A stretch of DNA of 64,000 bases, taken from NCBI RefSeq assembly GCF_031457805.1, contig NZ_JAVDXI010000001.1, positions 989,875-1,053,874 on the forward strand. The letters run 5' to 3'. The position numbers and the translations under genes are program-made. Of this stretch, positions 59,064-64,000 are shown in pieces; the stretch's first letter is position 1; every line of letters starts with the position of its first letter. Origin of the DNA: Caulobacter sp031457805 (GTDB taxonomy: Bacteria; Pseudomonadota; Alphaproteobacteria; Caulobacterales; Caulobacteraceae). A model generated the notes under the pieces. The model saw nothing but the letters and a program-made list of their open reading frames with translations. It was not told the origin of the DNA and did no database searches.

Positions 59064-60319
59064 TCCGCCCGAACAAGCGCCTTAGCGCTTCCCTGGCTCT
59101 GGCTTTGGCCGGCGCACTGACCGTCTCAGCCTGCGGCGAGCGCCCCAAGACCGCCGAGACCGAAGGCCACGCCGCCAAGCCCGGCGAGTACGAACGCGGC
59201 CCGCATCGGGGCCGGATGCTGCGCGCCGGCGACTTCGCCCTGGAGGTGACGATCTTCGAGGACGGTGTCGATCCGGAGTTTCATGTCTACGCCTATCGCA
59301 AGGACAAGCCGATCGCGCCCAAGGACGTTCAGCTGTCGATCGAGCTTTCGCGGCTGGATGGCGAGGTCAACCGCTTCGCCTTCACGCCCGTCGAGGATTA
59401 TCTGCGCGGCGGCGGCGTGGTCACCGAACCCCATTCTTTCGATGTGAAGGTCGCGGCGACCTATCAGGGCCAGACCCATCGCTGGAGCTACGCCTCCTAT
59501 GAGGGCCGCACCTCGATCAGCGCCTCGGCCGCCCAGGCGGGCGGGGTGAAGACCGAGATCGCCGGTTCCGCGCCCATCGCCGAACTGGTCGACATGTCCG
59601 GCCGCGTCGAGATCACGCCCGAAGGCAAGGGCGAGGTGCGCGCCTGGTATCCGGGGCGGATCATGAGCCTGCGCGGCGAGCTGGGACAGATGGTGCGCAA
59701 GGGTCAGCTGCTGGCCCGCGTCGAATCCAGCGAGAGCCTACAGACCTATTCGATCACCGCGCCGATCAGTGGCGTGATCGTCGAGAAAAACCTCAATGTC
59801 GGCGACGTGGCCGGCGAGCGGGCGATCTTCGTCATCGCCGACCCGACCAAGCTGCACGCTGAGTTCTTCGTCTATCCGCGTGATGCGCAGAAGGTGCGTG
59901 TCGGCCAGCCGGTCGAGGTGCGCAGCCTGTCGGGCGACACCAAGATCATGGCCAAGGTCGAAGCCGTGCTGCCCACCGCCGATCTTGTCAGCCAGACCCT
60001 GATCGCCCACGCCCACCTGCCCGGCGGCGCCGATAGCGCCTTCCGACCCGGCATGGGCGTGGAGGGCTCGTTCCAGGTCGGCGCGCAGGTCGCCCCGCTG
60101 GCGGTTCGCACCAAGGCCATCCAGCGCTTCCGTGACTTCCAGGTCGTCTTCGTCAAGGTGCGCGACACCTATGAGGTGCGGATGCTGGAGCTGGGCCGTC
60201 AGACGCCTGTATGGACCGAGGTTCTCTCGGGCCTCAAACCCGGCTCCGAATACGTCACTGACGGCGCCTTCCTGATCCGCGCGGACATCGAAAAGTCCGG
60301 CGCGAGCCACGACCACTAA
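59060..60319 (+). CDS. czcB: CzcB-like periplasmic adaptor
   Basis: 419 residues. Lipobox VSAC (Cys25), a metal-adaptor N-domain with EYERGPHRGRMLRAGDFALEVTIFEDG, core hairpin and GRIMSLRGELGQMVRKGQLLARVESSESLQTYSI, and a C-terminal SGASHDH tail. Adaptor of the heavy-metal efflux RND. Overlaps czcC; 11 nt before czcA. Confidence 0.92.
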   Translation: MIRPNKRLSASLALALAGALTVSACGERPKTAETEGHAAKPGEYERGPHRGRMLRAGDFALEVTIFEDGVDPEFHVYAYRKDKPIAPKDVQLSIELSRLDGEVNRFAFTPVEDYLRGGGVVTEPHSFDVKVAATYQGQTHRWSYASYEGRTSISASAAQAGGVKTEIAGSAPIAELVDMSGRVEITPEGKGEVRAWYPGRIMSLRGELGQMVRKGQLLARVESSESLQTYSITAPISGVIVEKNLNVGDVAGERAIFVIADPTKLHAEFFVYPRDAQKVRVGQPVEVRSLSGDTKIMAKVEAVLPTADLVSQTLIAHAHLPGGADSAFRPGMGVEGSFQVGAQVAPLAVRTKAIQRFRDFQVVFVKVRDTYEVRMLELGRQTPVWTEVLSGLKPGSEYVTDGAFLIRADIEKSGASHDH

Positions 60320-60330
60320 AGGGGGCGACC

Positions 60331-63300
60331 ATGCTTGAACGCATCATCGCCGCCTCGATCCGGCTGCGCTGGATCGTACTGGCGCTCGTCGCGGTGTCGG
60401 CGGCGATCGGGGTCTGGAGCTTCCAGCGCCTGCCGATCGACGCCACGCCAGACATCACCAACGTCCAGGTCCAGATCAACACCGAGGCCCCCGGCTTCTC
60501 GCCGCTGGAGGCCGAACAGCGGATCACCTTCCCGGTCGAAACCGCCATCGCCGGGCTGCCCGGCCTGCAATACACCCGGTCGGTTTCGCGCTATGGGCTC
60601 TCTCAGGTCACCGTTGTCTTCAAGGACGGGACCGACATCTATTTCGCTCGCCAACTGGTCGGCGAGCGGCTGCAGACGGTGCGCGGGCAACTGCCCGCCG
60701 GCCTGACGCCCGAGATGGGCCCCATCGCCACGGGCCTTGGCGAAATCTTCATGTACACGGTCGAGGCCAAGCCCGGTGCGCGACGGCCCGACGGCCAGGC
60801 CTGGACGCCGGAGGACCTGCGCACCCTGCAGGACTGGGTGATCCGGCCGCAGCTGCGCAACACGCCCGGCGTCACCGAGGTCAACACCATCGGCGGCTTT
60901 GAGCGGCAATACCATGTCACCCCGCTGCCGGATCGACTGTCGGCTTACGGCCTGACCATGGCCGATGTCGTCTCGGCGCTGGAGCGCAACAACGCCAATG
61001 TCGGCGCGGGCTATGTCGAGCGCTACGGCGAGCAGTACTTGGTCCGTGTACCGGGTCAGGCCACGGGCGTGGAGGACCTCCAGGCCGTCATCGTCGCCAG
61101 CCGCAACGGCGTTCCGATCCGGGTGGCCGATCTCGCCGATGTGGGCCTTGGCCAGGAACTGCGCACCGGCGCGGCCACCGAGAACGGCCAGGAGGTGGTG
61201 CTGGGCACTGTCTTCATGCTGGTCGGCGAGAACAGCCGCGAGGTCGCCCGCGCGACGGCCGCGCGTCTGGAAGAGGCGGCCAAGGCCCTTCCGGCCGGCG
61301 TCACCGCCGAGCCCATCTACGACCGTACCCATCTGGTCGACCGGGCCATCGCCACGGTCGAGAAGAACCTGGTCGAAGGCGCGATCCTGGTCATCGTCGT
61401 GCTCTTCCTGCTGCTCGGCAACATCCGCGCGGCCCTGATCACGGCGGCGGTCATTCCGCTGTCGATGCTGCTGACCATCACCGGCATGGTGCAGTCCAAG
61501 GTCTCGGGCAACCTGATGAGCCTGGGTGCGCTGGACTTTGGCCTGATCGTCGACGGCGCGGTGATTATCGTCGAGAACTGCCTGCGGCGGCTTGGCGAAG
61601 CGCAGCATCGGCAGGGACGTTTGCTATCCCGCGACGAGCGCTTCTCCCTGGTGGCCAGCGCCGCCGGCGAGGTCATCCGGCCGTCGCTGTTTGGCGTGCT
61701 GATCATCACCCTGGTCTATGTGCCGATCTTCGCCCTGACCGGCGTCGAGGGGAAGATGTTCCACCCCATGGCCATCACCGTGGTCATCGCCCTGACGGCG
61801 GCGCTGGTGCTGTCCCTGACCTTCGTGCCCGCCGCTGTGGCGATGTTCGTCACCGGTAAGGTCGAGGAGAAGGAAAGCCCGATCATGCGCGGGGCCCGCC
61901 GGTTCTACGAACCGGCCCTGGAGATGGCTCTGCGTCTGCGTGTGGCCTTCGTCGCCGGGGCGGTCGTTCTGGTGGTCATCGCCGCCTTCGCCGCCTCGCG
62001 GATGGGGTCTGAGTTCGTCCCCAATCTCGACGAGGGCGACATCGCCATGCACGCCCTGCGGATTCCTGGGACAAGCCTTTCCCAGGCCATCGCCATGCAG
62101 ACGGCGCTGGAGGCCAAGGTGAAGACCTTGCCGGAGGTGGATCGCGTCGTGGCCAAGATCGGCACCGCCGAGGTCGCCACCGACCCGATGCCGCCCTCCG
62201 TGGCGGACACCTTCATCATGCTGAAGGATCGCAAAGACTGGCCCGATCCCCGCAAACCGCGCGCGCAACTGGTCGCCGAACTTCAGGCGGTCGTCGCCAA
62301 GGTGCCGGGGAACAACTACGAGTTCACCCAGCCCATTCAGATGCGGTTCAATGAACTGCTGTCGGGCGTGCGGGCCGATGTCGCGGTGAAGGTCTATGGC
62401 GATGATCTCGATCAGCTGCTGGAAATCGGCAAACAGATCGGCGGCGTTGTCGAGAGTGTCGAGGGCGCGGCGGATGTCGGCGTGGAGCAGGTCACCGGCC
62501 TTCCCGTGTTGCAGATCACGCCCGATCGCGCGGCCCTGGCGCGTCTGGGTTTGAATGTCGATGACGTCCAATCGGTCGTCGCCACCGCCATCGGCGGCAC
62601 GGTGACCGGTCAGGTGTTCGAGGGCGATCGTCGTTTCGACGTCGTCGTCCGACTGCCCGAGGACGTGCGCGGCAAGGTCGATGATATCGGCCGTCTGCGC
62701 ATACCGCTGCCGGGCAGTATCGATCAGCCACGCGGGTTCGTGCCCCTGCAAGACGTCGCCAAGATCGAGATGGTGATCGGCCCCAACCAGATCAGTCGCG
62801 AGGACGGCAAGCGCCGGGTCGTGGTCACCGCCAATGTCCGGGGCCGCGATCTAGGCTCATTCATCACCGAGCTTGAGCGGAAGGTCGCCGCCGAGGTCGA
62901 GCTGCCGACCGGCTACTGGATCAGCTACGGCGGCACGTTCGAACAGTTGATCTCGGCGGCCAAGCGTCTGCAGCTCGTCGTGCCGGCGGCGCTGCTGCTG
63001 ATCTTTGGCCTGCTCTACGGCCTGTTCCGCTCGGTGAAGGACGCCGCCATCGTGTTCTCGGGCGTCCCTCTGGCCCTGACCGGCGGCGTGGCGGCGCTAT
63101 TGTTGCGCGACCTGCCGCTGTCGATCTCGGCCGGCGTCGGCTTCATCGCGCTTTCGGGCGTGGCGGTGCTGAACGGCGTCGTTTTGGTCAGCTTCATCCG
63201 TTCGCTCCGGCAAGGCGGTATAGATCTCGACCCCGCCATCCGCGAAGGCGCCCTCACCCGCTTGCGACCGGTGCTGATGACCGCCCTGGTCGCCAGTCTG

Positions 63301-63462
63301 GGCTTTGTGCCCATGGCGTTCAATGTCGGGGCCGGGGCCGAGGTGCAGCGTCCTCTGGCCACGGTCGTGATCGGGGGGATCTTATCCTCCACCCTTTTGA
63401 CGCTGGTGGTGCTTCCGGCGCTCTATCGCCTAGTCCACGGTCGTTCTCGGGAAGCTCAGTAG
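60331..63462 (+). CDS. czcA: CzcA-like heavy-metal efflux RND permease
   Basis: 1043 residues. TM4 carries DFG-x3-DGA-x3-VEN (LDFGLIVDGAVIIVENC), the signature of HME-RND pumps for divalent Zn/Co/Cd/Ni rather than monovalent Cu/Ag. N-terminus MLERIIAASIRLRWIVLALV is standard. Inner-membrane proton-driven export. In Caulobacter similar CzrA/NczA pumps exist; which metal here is undetermined. Confidence 0.95.
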   Translation: MLERIIAASIRLRWIVLALVAVSAAIGVWSFQRLPIDATPDITNVQVQINTEAPGFSPLEAEQRITFPVETAIAGLPGLQYTRSVSRYGLSQVTVVFKDGTDIYFARQLVGERLQTVRGQLPAGLTPEMGPIATGLGEIFMYTVEAKPGARRPDGQAWTPEDLRTLQDWVIRPQLRNTPGVTEVNTIGGFERQYHVTPLPDRLSAYGLTMADVVSALERNNANVGAGYVERYGEQYLVRVPGQATGVEDLQAVIVASRNGVPIRVADLADVGLGQELRTGAATENGQEVVLGTVFMLVGENSREVARATAARLEEAAKALPAGVTAEPIYDRTHLVDRAIATVEKNLVEGAILVIVVLFLLLGNIRAALITAAVIPLSMLLTITGMVQSKVSGNLMSLGALDFGLIVDGAVIIVENCLRRLGEAQHRQGRLLSRDERFSLVASAAGEVIRPSLFGVLIITLVYVPIFALTGVEGKMFHPMAITVVIALTAALVLSLTFVPAAVAMFVTGKVEEKESPIMRGARRFYEPALEMALRLRVAFVAGAVVLVVIAAFAASRMGSEFVPNLDEGDIAMHALRIPGTSLSQAIAMQTALEAKVKTLPEVDRVVAKIGTAEVATDPMPPSVADTFIMLKDRKDWPDPRKPRAQLVAELQAVVAKVPGNNYEFTQPIQMRFNELLSGVRADVAVKVYGDDLDQLLEIGKQIGGVVESVEGAADVGVEQVTGLPVLQITPDRAALARLGLNVDDVQSVVATAIGGTVTGQVFEGDRRFDVVVRLPEDVRGKVDDIGRLRIPLPGSIDQPRGFVPLQDVAKIEMVIGPNQISREDGKRRVVVTANVRGRDLGSFITELERKVAAEVELPTGYWISYGGTFEQLISAAKRLQLVVPAALLLIFGLLYGLFRSVKDAAIVFSGVPLALTGGVAALLLRDLPLSISAGVGFIALSGVAVLNGVVLVSFIRSLRQGGIDLDPAIREGALTRLRPVLMTALVASLGFVPMAFNVGAGAEVQRPLATVVIGGILSSTLLTLVVLPALYRLVHGRSREAQ

Positions 63463-63469
63463 TCAAGTG

Positions 63470-63517
63470 CGCGCCACGGCTCATCCTGCAACGCCAGCAG
63501 CTGTGGGCCGTGGCGCG
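63470..63517. repeat. 11-bp inverted repeat between czcA and DUF3147 gene
   Basis: CGCGCCACGGC (63470-63480) and GCCGTGGCGCG (63507-63517) are perfectly complementary around a 26-nt loop. No T-tract, so a weak terminator or attenuator is possible. Confidence 0.5.
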
Positions 63518-63545
63518 ACCATCGGGCCGGACATATGGAGAAGCA

Positions 63546-63896
63546 ATGCTCTATTTCATAATCAAGTGCGCGATGTCCGGCGTTCTCATCGGCGCTGCAT
63601 CGACCATCGCGCGTCGCTATCCGGGCATCGGCGCGATGATCGCATCGCTTCCGTTGGTGTCGGTACTAGGTATGATTTGGCTTTGGCGCGATAAGCCCGA
63701 TCCGGCCAATATGGCCGCTCACGCGCAGGCCACCTTCTGGTACGTGCTGCCGTCGCTGCCCATGTTCCTGCTTATCCCTACTCTGCTGCGGCGAGGCGTT
63801 GGGTTCTGGAGCGCGCTCGCGGCTGGGTGCGTACTCACTATCCTGCTATACTTGGCAATGACTTTGGCAGCATCAAAGCTTGGGCTGCGACTTTGA
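63546..63896 (+). CDS. DUF3147 family membrane protein
   Basis: 116 residues from ATG 63546 (GGAGAAG upstream): four TM helices with AMSGVLIGAASTIARRYPGIGAMIASLPLVS and MFLLIPTLLRRGVGFWSALAAG. The family is frequently found beside heavy-metal efflux genes; function unknown. Stops 9 nt before the second IS91 left end. Confidence 0.85.
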   Translation: MLYFIIKCAMSGVLIGAASTIARRYPGIGAMIASLPLVSVLGMIWLWRDKPDPANMAAHAQATFWYVLPSLPMFLLIPTLLRRGVGFWSALAAGCVLTILLYLAMTLAASKLGLRL

Positions 63897-63905
63897 TGCG
63901 CCAAC

Positions 63906-64000
63906 GTACTAACCCGCTCGCGCGGGAGGGGTATTTGTTCGGCGCTGAGGGACATCGGGATCCTCCTGTCTGAAGAGGAACGTGGGTCGGCCACGTCCTC
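63906..64000 (+). mobile_element. IS91-family element, copy 2, left end (runs off window)
   Basis: 95 nt nearly identical to 21062-21156 (one difference seen, GGGGCAT versus GGGGTAT). It includes the leader hairpin start. Same orientation as copy 1; the genes lie beyond the window. Confidence 0.9.

Noticed and set aside
60316..61608. 430-codon frame antisense to czcA
   Set aside because: Shadow of czcA; no recognisable domain.
1..64000. CRISPR arrays, tRNA or rRNA genes
   Set aside because: No regular spaced repeats and no recognisable tRNA or rRNA segments were seen; a covariance search would be needed to exclude tRNAs fully.

Overview
The window looks like chromosome of a Caulobacter-type alphaproteobacterium. 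It is GC-rich with dense ATGA-coupled operons. It carries a DusA, DUF1289 and retropepsin neighbourhood, and a type II secretion locus next to a secreted lipoprotein and a PstS-like protein, the arrangement I recall from Caulobacter crescentus (the ElpS locus). No rRNA, tRNA or CRISPR array was seen. Assignments come from reading translations and motifs by eye, with no database search.

Layout: (1) 1-6.9 kb is ordinary chromosome: a LOG-family fragment, a small secreted protein, an unlisted 40-residue ORF, two acyl-CoA dehydrogenases, a CobT-like protein, DUF1289, a retropepsin-like protease and dusA. (2) 6.9-21 kb is an integrative element inserted at the 5' end of dusA: a tyrosine integrase, a DprA-like plus phosphoribosyltransferase pair, ArdA antirestriction, and a complete trbBCDEJ-K-LFGI mating-pore operon. 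No relaxase or coupling protein is visible, so it looks like an ICE remnant. (3) 21.06 to about 23.5 kb is an IS91-family element (tyrosine recombinase plus HUH transposase). Its left end recurs in the same orientation at 63.9 kb. (4) 24-40.8 kb is a PstS-like protein, a prepilin peptidase, gspC-N, a TonB-dependent receptor and an ElpS-like lipoprotein. A triple 11-nt-period repeat upstream of gspC fits a PhoB box, so this reads as a phosphate-starvation secretion module. (5) 41-42.5 kb is mobile debris: a MobC-like RHH protein and a truncated IS6 transposase.

(6) 42.6-55.7 kb is the most interesting part, a coherent sulfide island. It holds cytochrome bd with its small subunit CydX, then SQR, thioredoxin 2, a DUF2892 protein and TolC on one strand. 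Divergent from these are rhodanese, a periplasmic adaptor, an RND pump and an ArsR/BigR-like repressor. A TauE/SafE exporter sits divergent from a persulfide-dioxygenase-like MBL protein. Three promoter regions (45.50, 48.88 and 54.73 kb) carry related AT-rich elements with an ATTCGC core, so one ArsR repressor could control sulfide oxidation, sulfite export, a sulfide-tolerant oxidase and a complete tripartite efflux pump. The pump inside a sulfide regulon is the least expected part.

(7) 55.77-57.12 kb is an IS110/IS1111-group element with subterminal inverted repeats and a candidate guide-RNA region. (8) 57.3-63.9 kb is a heavy-metal efflux operon: a His-rich small protein, CzcC, CzcB, CzcA and a DUF3147 protein, ending at the second IS91 copy.
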